Origin: Paroedura picta
Taxonomy: Eukaryota; Chordata; Lepidosauria; Squamata; Gekkonidae
Assembly: GCF_049243985.1 (NCBI RefSeq)
Contig: NC_135384.1
Location: forward strand, 15,372,501 to 15,436,500
DNA length: 64,000 nucleotides
Direction of reading: 5' to 3'
Both the position numbers and the translations under genes were made by a program. Under the pieces are notes generated by a model. That model had not been told where the DNA came from. It worked only from the letters and a program-made list of their open reading frames with translations, and ran no database searches. The first letter of the stretch is position 1. Each line of letters starts with the position of its first letter. Shown here piece by piece: positions 43,441 to 55,030 of this stretch.

Positions 43441-44089
43441 CAGTTCCCCTCTTTCTTATGCTGCCAGCTCATGACAGGCTTAGCTCTATCTAGAATGTTA
43501 AGTTATAACAACCCTTAATTTCACTCAAAACATTCTCTAGTATCTACTGGTGGCCTGTAGCACCCCCTGATCCAATTTTTAGGGGTTCTTTTATGGAAAG
43601 GCTCCTGCAGAAACGCTGCAAGTCTGGTGCCTCCACCGCAGGTCCTGCTCTCCCAGAGGCTTGAAATGACAAAAACAGAACTTATTTCCCTTTCCCTTCC
43701 CCTTCAAAGTTTAACCAGCCAGATTGAATAGCTAAATCACGCTAAATAATGATTTGGCGATTCAAGCAAGGTTGATTCTGCCATCTCAACGTACTGGGAA
43801 ATGGTGATCCAGACAGAATTTGTCTGATTAATTTCCAATTCAAGGCTGATTTGTGTAGTTTATAGCTGGTTGAAATTAGGCATTTGTAGGTGAAAATGTG
43901 TTCTTGGGCCCTATGTCTATCAATAAGAAAAATCCCAGAAATGTTAGGCTGAATAGATCAGTATTCAGATGTATAATTATCAGGAAAGTGTTGATTTCCA
44001 GGAGCAAGGCATTGACACTGTGTGAATGATTGGTTAGCAGGGTAGCAGTTTTGCCAATGAAGATTCGACTCGTTCTTTGGCATAAATAT
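43441..44089. other. Intergenic DNA after unit C
   Basis: 43371-43447 is a piece of the CCAGGTGGGACCTGG repeat also found in units D and E. The rest, including a minus-strand 129-codon frame at 43876-44265, shows no recognisable protein. Confidence 0.4.
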
Positions 44090-44700
44090 GTCCACAGCCA
44101 TTTTGTTATTCTACCCCCCAACAAGGGGTTGGCCCTGCATGGTACGTAGCCTGACCCCTCAGCCATATGGCTGCTTAACCCAAGAGACGCCTTGTGACCC
44201 GCTTTATCCCAGCTGGGAGAGCAGATCCTCTTTGACCAGAATCCCTTACAGGGAAGCGACCCCATCAGGGCTCACCAGGCGTCCACCTCACTTTGGTACC
44301 CCGTAGGTCACTTGGCTACGAGCCCCTGGCCTCCCAGACAGGCAGGCTGCGCTCGTATGTCTGACGGTCTGATTAAGGAGACCCCCAATCCCTAGGGAGT
44401 CCAGTGCACAAACTGGACTCCTTGACCACAGGCTACTACCATGCCTAAACCAACTGCGACAAGTAAACTGAACCGACAACAACTAAAACCATGAACCTGG
44501 ACCCAACGTGGAGTGGGACTGGGGGAAGCAGTTGGGCTGTGGAGTGCGAGTGTGGGCGAGGCAGAAGCATGTGGCGCCTAAGAAGCCCACCATACCACCC
44601 CACCTCCCATGCATGCCAAGCGCGGCATGCATGCACACACTGGAGCTGTCGCCATCTTCTTGGCTGCCCTCGCGTCACCAATGGAAGCTGCAGTGAATCA
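44090..44700 (-). repeat. LTR-like repeat, old copy
   Basis: Contains GGGTTGGCCCTGCATGG, GAGCCCCTGGCCTCCCAGAC and GTGCACAAACTGGACTCC, matching in order the segments of 52215-52930 and 59175-59640. Boundaries are approximate. An element fossil; family uncertain, LTR-like by its reverse-strand AATAAA context in better copies. Confidence 0.45.
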
Positions 44701-44914
44701 CAGCCATTAATTGTTCATCTTGGGCCTACACAGATGAATATGCAATTCTGAACCAATATTCTCTTTAAATTTAAATCCAAATAGGCAGAAATCTTCAGAA
44801 GTCTCAGAGCAGAACATTCCTTTCTCTCCACACAACAGGTACCTTATGAGGTAGGTGGGTTTTGAGAGAACTCAGCTCTAAAAGGTAGTAAGTTGCTTCA
44901 TTAAAAAAAAAAAC

Positions 44915-45300
44915 ATTTGAGAGGTAAAGAGTCTTTTCCCACCATCTTGAGAAGGGAGTGGGGATCCCCCTGCCAAAATGGCTCCCAACTTTTTGGTATG
45001 GTAACAGACACCTCCAAATTTATATCGTGTGTTGTCCCACCTAAAACAAATGAACAAAAGCAAAGACCATGAGCAAATCAATACATCTGCAAAGGCCTAT
45101 AATCAAATGTAATGGGACCTGCAACTCACTTTTGGGTTAGAACCCACAGACAGGGAAACAATGGTTTAGTATCTAGAAGTTTATTCTTTCCTTGTCCTTT
45201 CTGCAAGGAGCTCAAAGTGACGGCAGCCCTGAAAGTCTGAAAAAATGGGATGATTAAAAAAAACAGATTGAAAGATCTTATATTCTGATTACCTGTAACA
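44915..45300. repeat. Unit-flank segment shared with 60088-60245
   Basis: GAGAGGTAAAGAGTCTTTTC through GATCTTATATTCTGATTACC recurs at 60088-60245, where about 215 bases in the middle are missing. It suggests that the C and E unit flanks extend this far. The following 45300-46119 holds a SINE scrap near 45640-45690 and nothing else I recognise. Confidence 0.6.
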
Positions 45301-46528
45301 GGTAACACTTTTTGCTCCCTTTTATAAAATGGAAATGGCCTCCTGGGAGGAGACTGTCCAGGGACCTGTCCGTCCAGTGCATCCCTCCTGATTGGCCAGT
45401 GACCATACGGCCCAGCTTCCACAAAGCCCGCAAGGCCAGTAGCTGCCATTTGGCCACTGGACATTGCCGGAGACAGAGGTCAGATTCAGGGGCACTGGCC
45501 TGGAGAGTGGGTGACTGAGGGTCCTGCCTGCTGCTGCCCTCGATGCCAGAAAACCTTTGCTGCTTGGGAGTGGGTGCTGAGGCAATGACTGCTGCTCTGG
45601 GTCAGAGGCGAAGTGACTGCTTGCTGCCCCTCAGAGCTCTCAGCCTCACTAATCTCATATGGTGTCTGTTATGGGGAGAGGAAGAAAAGGTTATTTTAAA
45701 CTGTTTAGGGACACTTGAGGCCTGCTGGATGACTGTGCGCCATTGAGATAGCCTGCCTTAGCCAAACATTTAGGTAACATTGGAGTGATAAATAATTTCT
45801 GCTTGCCATAACCATGACTAAAAAAAAAAGCACATCTTTCAGTCTCATGGTGGCAAAAAGGATTCCATCTTTGTTCAGTACAATGGTAGGATAAGGGTCA
45901 AATTTAGATATTGTGGGCCCTAGGTAGAATGGCTATGGCCACAGAACAGAATGTCAAATACTTATTATGGATGCCTTGCTCAAATTTTCTATTCTCTTTC
46001 GGAATGTAGTCAGCATGTTTCTTTTTGCCATTCACTATAATTGGAGATGGTTACGTGCAAAGGAACCTGCATTCAGATGAAAATGTGTAGATGAGAGTTT
46101 CATTCATTGCTGCACTACACAGAACCCAAATAAAATGACCACTAGCCTGGAAAACCTTTTATGATTTTATTCAACTGCAGACAAACAAAATGACACAGGG
46201 GGATCGGTCCCAAAAGAGCCTGTGTGTAGAACAAAGGGTTGCATGAGACTTTATAATATTCCATTGAAGTCAGGGAAAGATGATGATTTTCAGGTCCAAC
46301 AAATAACCTGGGGTCTCCACCACTTGCACACCCCACAGGCCCACTCCATTGCCATTATGCTAAGTCACTGGAAAATGGTTACAAAAGGCAATTTCCCATT
46401 CTTTCTCAATCCTCTGGTAACATAAACAATTGTCTCTGGCCTTGAGAATAGAACGTATCAGATACTGTCAAGAACAAGTTTCTGGGCCTTCTGTCAAGAA
46501 ACAGTCTGGTACACTAAGCTTCTCTTTA

Positions 46529-46823
46529 AAAAGGTAAAGGTAAAGGTATCCCCTGTGCAAGCACTGGATCAGGTCTGACCCTTGGGGTGACGCCCTCTAG
46601 TGTTTTCATGGCAGACTCAATATGGGGTGTTTTGCCAGTGACTTACCCAGTCATTACCATTTTACCCCCCAGCAAGCTGGGCACTCATTTTACCAACCTC
46701 GGAAGGAAGGAAGGCTGAGTCAACCTTGAGCCGGCTGCTGGAATTGAACTCTCAGCCTCATGGGATGGGCAGAGCTTTCAGACTGCATGTCTGCTGCCTT
46801 ACCACTCTGCACCACAAGAGGCT
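46529..46823 (-). mobile_element. Sauria-type SINE, reversed, with 15-bp target duplication
   Basis: Begins AAAAGGTAAAGGTAAAGG (tail) and ends GCACCACAAGAGGCT (head). CTAAGCTTCTCTTTA (46514-46528) and CTAAGTTTCTCTTTA (46824-46838) flank it, and the unbroken site is in unit E at about 52178-52192. Confidence 0.9.
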
Positions 46824-47044
46824 CTAAGTTTCTCTTTACAGAACAATAATTAAGAAAATATTATTTCACCCCCTTCTCCATCAGACACAAATTGAACCAT
46901 GAAGGAGACCTGTCACAAACATCTAAAAACTCTTAAAGAAGTTCATGGTTCTTCATGGCAGCACATTGATAGATGAGGAAGTAGGGATTTCTTGACAGTA
47001 GTAGGTATATACTTTTCTCTCATGACTTACATCATGCTTCACGT

Positions 47045-47240
47045 ATTTCAACATGCTATATTAATTAGACATGCTATATTAATTATCACGTTAGTTGCAA
47101 AAAAGAAGAAATAATATAGCCACTGGGAAAAGGTGTCAGCCTTAGATCGCAATTAAGTGAGCTGAAGTCTTGGGAGTAAGTTGCCAAGCAAACAATATAA
47201 ATGGATCATCTTTTTATTAATACAGCCCATTTTATTTTTG
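47045..47240 (+). promoter_or_regulatory. Putative OR upstream regulatory block, unit D
   Basis: Paired ACATGCTATATTAATTA repeats at 47051-47067 and 47069-47085, then GCCACTGGGAAAAG, then TATAAAT at 47196-47202. Same order and spacing as in unit A. Function is inferred from the site types only. Confidence 0.35.
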
Positions 47241-47989
47241 CATAGAAGATGTATAGAAATTAGAAATTAGGGAAGTACACTGTAGCAAGTCCAACAACCA
47301 ACTGTAAGGAATTACATTTGTGAAAGGATGTACCTATTTCAGCACCTGTAGAAGAAATTGAAGCTGATTTTAACAAGGTTCTTATACATTTTCTCATTGT
47401 AACATGTGTTTAATAATGGTGATGCCCTCTGTTCTGTATCACAGATTCCAACTCTCTATTCTATCCTGAGTTTTGTGTTTATAATTCATGTTACTCATCA
47501 ATCTGACCTAATATTTGCAAACTCAAATGCAATCACAGCAGAAATGGACAGAGATCCCAGGATGAAAAGAAGAACCACTTGGAGTACTGCCTCCTCAAGG
47601 GTATTTAATTGTTTATAATATTGGACTATCAATAAGTGTGTCTGTTTATGTGTAGAGAATTATTGGAGAACAATGACAAAGTTACTACTTCCCATCATCT
47701 ATATCCTTTTACTGTTCTATTTGAAAATGTTGCATTGAACACAAAAAGACGTTACAGCAAAATGTTTAAGTATATGATAAAAGTATAGATGGATATCTAG
47801 GGAAGTAGTCACTGTCCCAGTTTCCATGCACAGGTCATTCTGTACGCACAATGTCAATGCATGCTCAAGTTGGAGAAACATAGAATTGCCTGGTGGCATT
47901 TGATATAGGTTCTAATCAAGTGGTCAGAATCTATAACCATGGAACTTTCATAAGATAAGTCTACAGCGATATATTTTGAGGAGATGGTG

Positions 47990-48297
47990 TTTGGTGTAGT
48001 GGTTTGGTGTAGTGATTAGGAGTCAGGTTGGTATAGTGGTTAGGAGTGCGGACTTCTAATCTGGCAAGCCGGTTCAATCCTGCACTCCCCCACATGCAAC
48101 CAGCTGGGTGACCTTGGGCTTGCCACGACACTGATAAAACTGTTCTGACCAAGCAGTGATATCAGGGCTCTCTCAGCCTCACCTACCTCACAGGTGTCTG
48201 TTGTGGGGAGAGGAATGGGAAAGAAATTGTAAACCACTTTGAGCCTCCTTCAGGTAGAGAAAAGCGGCATATAAGAACCAACTCTTATTCTTATTCT
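47990..48297 (+). mobile_element. (TTC)n-type SINE upstream of the unit D OR
   Basis: A tRNA-like head (GGTATAGTGGTTAGGAG) through AAGAACCAACTCTTATTC. The first part of the head is repeated. The same insertion precedes the unit E OR, while unit A has the empty site at about 34190 (GAGGAGATGGTTG), so it marks D and E as sisters. Confidence 0.8.
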
Positions 48298-48510
48298 TCT
48301 GTTTGAGGACAGCAGGTGAGAGGTTGTTCCCCCTGTCTGTTATGCCCCTGATAAAGAACATCCCATTTACTCACAGAATCAGTTCAATGGAGGGATATCT
48401 TGTAGACTGTGAAACAAAAAAGCCAGACTAATTGTTATTTAACACTGGTAGAATAAAATGCTTTCTCTAATATATCCTACAGGCAGACTGCAAGTAGATA
48501 TTGAGAACAT

Positions 48511-49443
48511 ATGGACAACTTTACCTTCCCATCTGAATTTCTGCTCCTGGAATTCTCAGACATCCGAGAATTACAGATCTTACATTTCTTTGTATTCTTA
48601 GCCATTTACTTGATCGCAGTGACTGGCAACCTTCTCATCATCACTGCTGTAGCCCTTGATCATCACCTGCACACCCCCATGTACTTTTTTCTCATGAACC
48701 TGGCACTTCAGGATCTTGGCTTGATTTCTGTCATGGTACCCAAAGCTATGGCTAATTCCATCCTGAACACCAGGTCAATTTCTTACTTAGCCTGTGTGGC
48801 TCAGGTTTACTTCCTCTTCTTCTTTGAAGGGTCAGAGTTTGCCATTTTAACAGTAATGGCACATGATCGGTATGTTGCTATCTGCAATCCATTGCAATAT
48901 GAGACAATTATGCACAGAGGAGCCTGTATTCAGATGGCAGTCAGTGCATGGATTGCAGGTATACTCATCGGTCTCTTGCACAGTGGAGGAACTTTTGCTA
49001 CCACCTTCTGCTCCAACATGATCGATCAGTTCTTCTGTGAAACTCCACAGATTCTCAAACTCTCCTGCTCTGACATGTATCTAATTGAAGTAGGTGTTAT
49101 TATATTTCATGCTCTCCTTGCATTTGGATGCTTTGTCTTCATTATTGTCTCCTACATGCAGATTTTTTCAGCAGTATTCAAAATCCCTTCTGTTCATGGT
49201 CAGAAAAAGGCTCTCTCCACTTGCCTTCCCCACCTTACTGTGGTGTCTTTCCTTGTATTTAGCAGCATCTTCTCCTATGTAAGGCCTCAGAGTTCTACTT
49301 CATCTGACCAGAATGTTCTTTTTGCAATAATTTATGCTGTTCTCCCTCCCTTGATTAATCCGTTCATCTATGGCATGAGAAGCAAAGAAATCAAGGCTGC
49401 ATTGTTGAAGTTCTCTGATTGGGGTTATTCTTCAACAAAATAA
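48511..49443 (+). CDS. Odorant receptor, OR14-like, unit D, intact
   Basis: 310 residues, MDNFTF start, with the acceptor TATATCCTACAG about 29 bases upstream. NFT at 3-5, LHTPMYFFL, MAHDRYVAICNPLQYE, QFFCETPQILKLSCSD, KALSTCLPHL and NPFIYGMRSKEI are all in place. Relative to unit B, several changes fall in TM4-TM5 (GILIGLLHSGGTFATTF, GVIIFHALLAFGCF), parts that often line the odour pocket. A plausible functional paralogue. Confidence 0.94.
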   Translation: MDNFTFPSEFLLLEFSDIRELQILHFFVFLAIYLIAVTGNLLIITAVALDHHLHTPMYFFLMNLALQDLGLISVMVPKAMANSILNTRSISYLACVAQVYFLFFFEGSEFAILTVMAHDRYVAICNPLQYETIMHRGACIQMAVSAWIAGILIGLLHSGGTFATTFCSNMIDQFFCETPQILKLSCSDMYLIEVGVIIFHALLAFGCFVFIIVSYMQIFSAVFKIPSVHGQKKALSTCLPHLTVVSFLVFSSIFSYVRPQSSTSSDQNVLFAIIYAVLPPLINPFIYGMRSKEIKAALLKFSDWGYSSTK

Positions 49444-49460
49444 TTGCAGGTAAAGCTTTT

Positions 49461-49510
49461 CATAGAATCATAGAATCATAGAATTGGGAAGGATCTCCTG
49501 GGTCCCTTTC
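49461..49510 (-). mobile_element. CR1 3' end scrap
   Basis: CATAGAATCATAGAATCATA is the complement of the ATTCTATG tail, followed by GGGAAGGATCTCCTGGGTCC as in CR1 3' ends. Very short, private to unit D. Confidence 0.75.
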
Positions 49511-51184
49511 AATGAAAGTGGGGCTGAATAATCTTGTGCGGATTTTTAAAAATTGTTCCTAAAGATATTGTTTATAGCAGCCATTCCCAACAGGAGCCAT
49601 ATGGCCCCAGGAAGGGGGGTGGTAGAAAATATGGAGGGTGCCACAGATTGAAAAATGTGAGAAGGAGAGCATAAAGGATTGGGAGTGGTGGTGGTAGCTG
49701 AATAATTGAAATATCCTTTGTCACATATGATGTCATTAATTGTTGGATGACTGGATTTACATCTTATGCTCCCTCTATATGGATGCCCCCTTCAGAAACC
49801 AGAACTGAAATACACTGGGCTTGCCATTGTGTTTTTCATGTTTTTTATTGTGCTGTGTTTTTATTGTTTTTTTAACTGCTGTTTTTGTGCTATATGTTTT
49901 GTGTTTTTATTCTGTTTTTGACTGCTGTTTTTATGTTTATGTATTTACTCCAATATGTTGTAAGCTATGCCAGCTGGCATTGCCAGGAGGGAAGAGGTAT
50001 TAATTGAATGGTAAAATAAAAGTTCAGCCTTCAAGGAAAGGAAAAAGAAATCATGTACTGCACTGGCTTCTCTTGGTTAAATGTTCTAATCTGTAATTTC
50101 AACCACCTTTTAATAAGTTTTTCCAGTATGTTTTCTTGGTGTTCAATAATACATTATTTTTTGCCTATCTGTTCTTGTTGTGTTGTAGCCCTGTTGGAGA
50201 GGGTAGCAGGAACCTGAGAAGAGCACCTAAAAGGGTCTCAGTCACAAAAAGGTTGAGAACAACTTGTATATAGTATAGAAAGATTATGTCAACTTTTGAA
50301 GATCTTCAATAGATGCTGACAGAAGTGATGGGCTCTGTCGATGGGCTTTAGGCAAAGAGTATTCAAGGGTTCCCTCTCCTCATATGAACAATACCACCAA
50401 TGCCTCTGCCCCCTCCTCAACTGCCTGAGAAATCTTTACCAAGCTGATCCCAACCACTTCCTTAGCCATATGCATTCCTTTGCCTCAATGGAACTATGGG
50501 GTGTGAGTGGCTGGGAATTTCACTGCTGCAATTGTCACAATATACAGACTCTGTCCTGGGAATAGTGGAAACCCATGTGGACTGAAAGCATAGGAGACAG
50601 AGCTCTTGCAGGCAAGGAGGCAAAGGAAGGGCACTCAGACAAGTGGCAGAGGAGATGTGTGGGCAGAGTCTGTTGTCAGTCAGCCCTGCCAGAAAACCTG
50701 GGTCTTGGCAGATACCCCATCTCTGATGCCAAATATGATGCTAGAATTTTTTGGTTTCCCTTCTCCCTATCATGCACCTGTGACAGTTTAAAATGTTGGG
50801 GCTTTCATATGAAATGGGATGTATCCCAAACTGGGATCTGAAGTGAAGAGGAGAAAGACTAGGGATGCCAGTCTCCAGGTGGAACCTGGGAATCTCGTGT
50901 ACATGTATTGGGGGGGGGGGGAATCACAGATCCATGTGCATTTAAAAAAAAATTAAAATAGGTAGTTAAGAGTATGTTCATCCGAACCTATTATATGTAA
51001 CACTGATCAAATCCTAGCTTCTATTCATGAAGGCATATATTTCTATCAGATATGAATTTGTAATTTATGATCCATGGTCAATGGTTTCAGACTGATAGCC
51101 TGGAAGGCCAGGGTTCCCAACCTACTGTGACATTACCCAAAGATATGCAAGACTGGGAAATGATGTTGATTGGCAGGTAGTCAT

Positions 51185-51670
51185 TTGGACCATACAGGAC
51201 GATACTCAAGCTGGCATTAACAAGGCCACAGCTTTATTTGTTAGTGGTGGCCATCTCATTTAGTCACCTGGTTGGCCTGGCTATGAGCCCCTGGCCTTCC
51301 CAGCAGGGTTGGCTGTTCCCATTAATGAGTTGATCTGTTATTAAGACCCTCCAACCAGAGGACCTCAATATGCAAACTAGGGCCCTGAACAAAGGATCTT
51401 TCTCATGCCTTCATTAACCACAGCTGTGACAAATTGAAGCAAACAAACACGATAACCAAAACCGCAACACAGGGCGGGCGGGAAGTTGTGCTGGTGGTGA
51501 CTGGCAGCAAAGAGGCAGGGCCTCTGTGTATGGCACCTTATACAGGTTTCCATGCCCGCTTCTGATGTCCTGCCATCCTGCACTATCCATGACTGCACCT
51601 CAGCAGCCGTGCCTCGTGTGGCCCACCCTCCGCAGCTTCAACTAGTAGCTGCTGGTAAGTCTCGGTCACA
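51185..51670 (-). repeat. LTR-like repeat in unit D flank
   Basis: AAGGCCACAGCTTTATTTG starts the recognisable part; the minus strand has AATAAAGCTGTGGCC. It continues through GAGCCCCTGGCCTTCCCAGC and GGGCGGGCGGGAAGTTGTGC to about CTGGTAAGTCTC. It is at the same place as 59175-59640 in unit E but shorter inside. An old element fossil. Confidence 0.5.
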
Positions 51671-52214
51671 CTTTTTAAAAAATTACTGCAGCAAAAGAAA
51701 AAGGGGTACAAGGGGGGCATAGAGTCTAGAGTCTAGGGATGGACATGATGGCATGGGCCTTTTAGGATCGTTTGCCTAGTGTGCATTACCCAAATAGAAT
51801 GATCACTAGCCTGGAAAACCTTTTATGGTTTTATTCAACTGCAGACAAACAAAATGCAACAGGGGGTTGGTCCCAAAAGGGTCTGTGTGTAGAACAAAGG
51901 GTTGCATGAGACTTTATAATATTCCACTGAAGGCAGGGAAAGATGATTCTTTTCGGGTCAAACCAATAACCTGGGGCCTCCACCCCTTGCACATCCCACA
52001 GGACTACCCGACTGCCATTATGCTAAGTCACCAGAAAAAGGTTACAAAAGACAATTTCCCATTCTTTCTCAATCCTCTGGTAACATAAACAATTGTATCT
52101 GGCCTTGAGAACAGAACATATCAGATATAGTCAAGAATAAGTTTCTGGGCCTTCTGTTACAAAACAGTCTGGTACGCTAAGCTTCTCTTTACAGAACAAT
52201 AATTAAGAAAATAT

Positions 52215-52930
52215 GGCCTGGCAGTGTGGTAAGATGCAATACATTTCCTTAGCATCAAAAATGGCCACAACTTTCTTAACTAGCCTATAACCTAGGGTTG
52301 GCCTGGCACAAGGTGAGCAGTGATTCCCATGAAGCCGTCTGGCTGCTAACCTGGGCCCAAGGGATGTCCTGGGTCCTTCTTCCTCCCAGCCAGGAAGAAG
52401 GCTCCCTTACCCCTTGAATACCCTCCCCTGGGAGGAGGCCGGTTAATGGCTGTCGCGCGTCCATCGCATACAAGCATCCCTACCTCCTGGCTCCGAGCCC
52501 CTTGACCTTTCCAGCCAGGCAATGCTGCGCTCGGTGTTAGCCGGTCTTTTATTGAGACCCCCAACCCCAGGGTCCCAGTACGCAAACTGGTCACTGGCCA
52601 AACTACTCCACTTCGTGCCCCTATTCTGCCACTGAACGGCGGAAATCCTCCCCCGTTCATGCCAACCCTGACAAACCCACACAACACAGCAACAAGGGTG
52701 CTTTCAAACCATGCAGACACAACTCATTTCTGTGGTTGGAGACATGAACTCCATCCCTCTGGAAGACGGTGGCTTCCTCATGCGTGATCCTGGCATGCCG
52801 AATCACCGCCCCACCCAACTCGGCATTTAATTTCGGCGCGTCCTGAGCCCAGCAGGCAGATGCCTTTGTGTCCTCTTGCCCCGCCCCCTTGCCACGGCAA
52901 CCACAGCCACAGCTGACACGCGGGCGTTCT
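52215..52930. repeat. LTR-like repeat inserted upstream in unit E
   Basis: About 716 bases absent from unit D, where the flanks read uninterrupted (AAGAAAATATTATTTCACCC near 46853). It contains the ordered segments of the 44090, 51185 and 59175 repeats (GGGTTGGCCTGGCAC, CCTCCCAGCCAGGA, GAGCCCCTTGACC). Size and content suit a solo LTR or a non-autonomous element. No coding frame is recognised. Confidence 0.55.
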
Positions 52931-53349
52931 TTATTTTACCCTCTTCTCCATCAGACACTGAACCATGAAGGAGGCCTGTCACAAACTTCCACAAACTCTT
53001 AAAGAAGATCATGGTTCTTCATGGCAGGTCATTGATAGATCAGAAAGTAGGGATTTAAAGGGATTCAGGGGCACTTAAAACTCCTGCTTTCTGCTCCTCT
53101 GCTGTTTCACAATCTCTTATGTAGTTCCTTTATAAGAAAGCCCCCCAAAGGAGGAGCAGGATGCCTCTGTTCTCTGCACCGTGGCTCTGGCCTTCTATAC
53201 ACCATCTCAGGCTTCGGTGATCACTGAAGCAGCCATACCGAGCCGAAGCACACTTCCCGAATTTGTCCTCCTCCAAGAGATCTGAGGTCAGGGGTTTCTT
53301 GACAGTGGCAGGTGTATACTTTCCTCTCAAGACTTTGATCATACTTCAT

Positions 53350-53540
53350 GTATTTGAACATGCTATGTTAATGAGACATGCTATATTAATTATCATGTTA
53401 GTTACAAAAAGAAGAAATAATATAGCCCCTGGGAAAAGGTGTCAGCCTCAGAATTCAATTAAGTGAGCTGAGGTCTTGGGAGTAAGTTGCCAAGCGAATA
53501 ATATAAATGGATCATTTTTCATTAACATAGCCTATTTTAT
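53350..53540 (+). promoter_or_regulatory. Putative OR upstream regulatory block, unit E
   Basis: Two repeats, the first changed (ACATGCTATGTTAATGA) and the second ACATGCTATATTAATTA, then GCCCCTGGGAAAAG, which fits the CCCNNGGGA Olf/EBF core better than in A or D, then a TATAAAT box near 53503. Inference from site types. Confidence 0.35.
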
Positions 53541-54669
53541 TTTTGCATAGAAGATGGATAGAAATTAGGAAAGTACACTGTAGCAATTCCAACAACCAAA
53601 TGTAAGGAATTACATTTGTGAAAGGATGTACCTATTTCAGCACCGGGAGAAGAAACTGAAGCAGATGTTAACAAGGTTCTTATACATTTTCTCATTGTAA
53701 CATGTGTTTAGTAATGGCGATGCCCTCTGTTCTGTATCACAGTTTCCAACGCTTTCTTCTATCCTGAGTTTTGTGTTTATAATTCATGTTACTCATCAAT
53801 CTGACGTAATATTTGCAAACTGAAATGCAATCACAGCAGAAATGGACAGAGATCCCAGGATGTAAAGAAGAACCACTTGGAGTACTGCCTCCTCAAGGGT
53901 ATTTAATTGTTTATAATATTGGAATATCAATGTGTGTCTGTTTATGTGTAGAGAATTATTGGAGAACAATGATAAAGTTACTACTTTTATGTATATTGTT
54001 TCCAGCCATAGGCCATTACAATGTTAGCAATATCATAGCAGTTAATATCAAAGATCAGGAAAACAATTAAAACAATATATGCAGTGGTCCATAGATAATA
54101 AAAGACAATAATAATTTGGGTCTCTAGCTCTCTGGTGGCGTAAATTTGGCTCAAATTTTCCTTCCTGCTAGTGCCAATAATGAAACATTATAATTGATGA
54201 TTAGGGAGTTGATATCCAGTAATAAGAAGTCATTTTGTCTAAATTTGTGGGAAGTTCTGGCCATTCAAAAATCTCTCAATATATTTGGTTCTCGGCTCCA
54301 AGTATAGTGGACAACCCAAAACATAATGATAGAGGTCTTCAACAGCAGGTTCTCCACAAATACATAGGTGAAGGGCAAAAGGTACACCAGAAAAACAGCC
54401 TGAGAGTCGGGCTGATGGCATAGCTTGAAAGTGTAAATGGGCAAAAGCCATTCGAAGTTTTGGAACAGAAATGGTTACTAAATAATCAGATCTGCGATGG
54501 ACATTTTTAAATAGTTTAAACAAAGGCGGGGGGGGGGGATTAGATTTTATTATTGTTTGTCTATCCAATATGGCATCACTATTAAAGAGAAACCAGAGAA
54601 ACCAGATAGCTTTTTTTCTGATGCACATGAGATACACTCTCAGCACAGAATTATATACTAGCGAAGAGT

Positions 54670-55030
54670 GGTGAGCCTAGGCATATGCCATAGGAGGTGG
54701 TCTCCAAAAAGTCTAAAATGTACATTGGTTGGAGCTATAATTTACAGATCCCATTCAGCTACTCAGCTACACTTTATAATGAGTTTAGACATTTTATACA
54801 GAATGTATCATTACAATTCTGACCACTGAGGAAGACCCAGTAGGGTCGAAACGTGTTTGGTCTTATGTGCTGTTAGCTCTGTATAGTTTTATGTAGTTTT
54901 TATTCTGTTTTTAATTGTGTACTATAATAAATAATTACCATTTTTACATTATTTTTTTGTACAGCTCAACTTCTGAGTTCCTACTTGTAAAGGTTGGGTT
55001 GTGTTCCTTTTGTGGTTTTGGTTTTGCACC
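54670..55030 (+). mobile_element. Penelope-like element remnant
   Basis: It interrupts the LINE protein regions on either side and carries the hammerhead-type motif at 54821-54862 plus an AT-rich tail. Boundaries are approximate. Family by the ribozyme-like motif, which is a hallmark of Penelope-like retroelements. Confidence 0.45.
54821..54862 (+). ncRNA. Hammerhead-ribozyme-like motif
   Basis: GACCA (54821-54825) pairs with TGGTC (54858-54862) as stem I; CTGAGGA (54826-54832) fits the CUGANGA core; GACCC/GGGTC form stem II with an AGTA loop; GAAA (54848-54851) follows. Stem III would be the tiny A-C/G-T hairpin ending GTT, the expected NUH cleavage site. Very short stem III is known for Penelope-associated hammerheads. 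One extra A sits between the core and stem II, so activity is uncertain. Confidence 0.6.

Larger units (their letters stand above)
46120..51700 (+). repeat. OR tandem unit D
   Basis: Upstream flank 46120-46985 matches 51790-53050 of unit E; the OR and 3' flank match E to about 59640. It is the second of the better preserved large units. It carries a private reversed SINE (46529-46823) and shares with E the SINE before the OR and the LTR-like repeat after it. Confidence 0.85.

Noticed and set aside
46045-46105. Possible OR scrap (AAAGGAACCTGCATTCAGATG)
   Set aside because: It resembles the OR14-like GGAGCCTGCATTCAGATGGC over about 20 bases only, with no neighbouring OR sequence in order.
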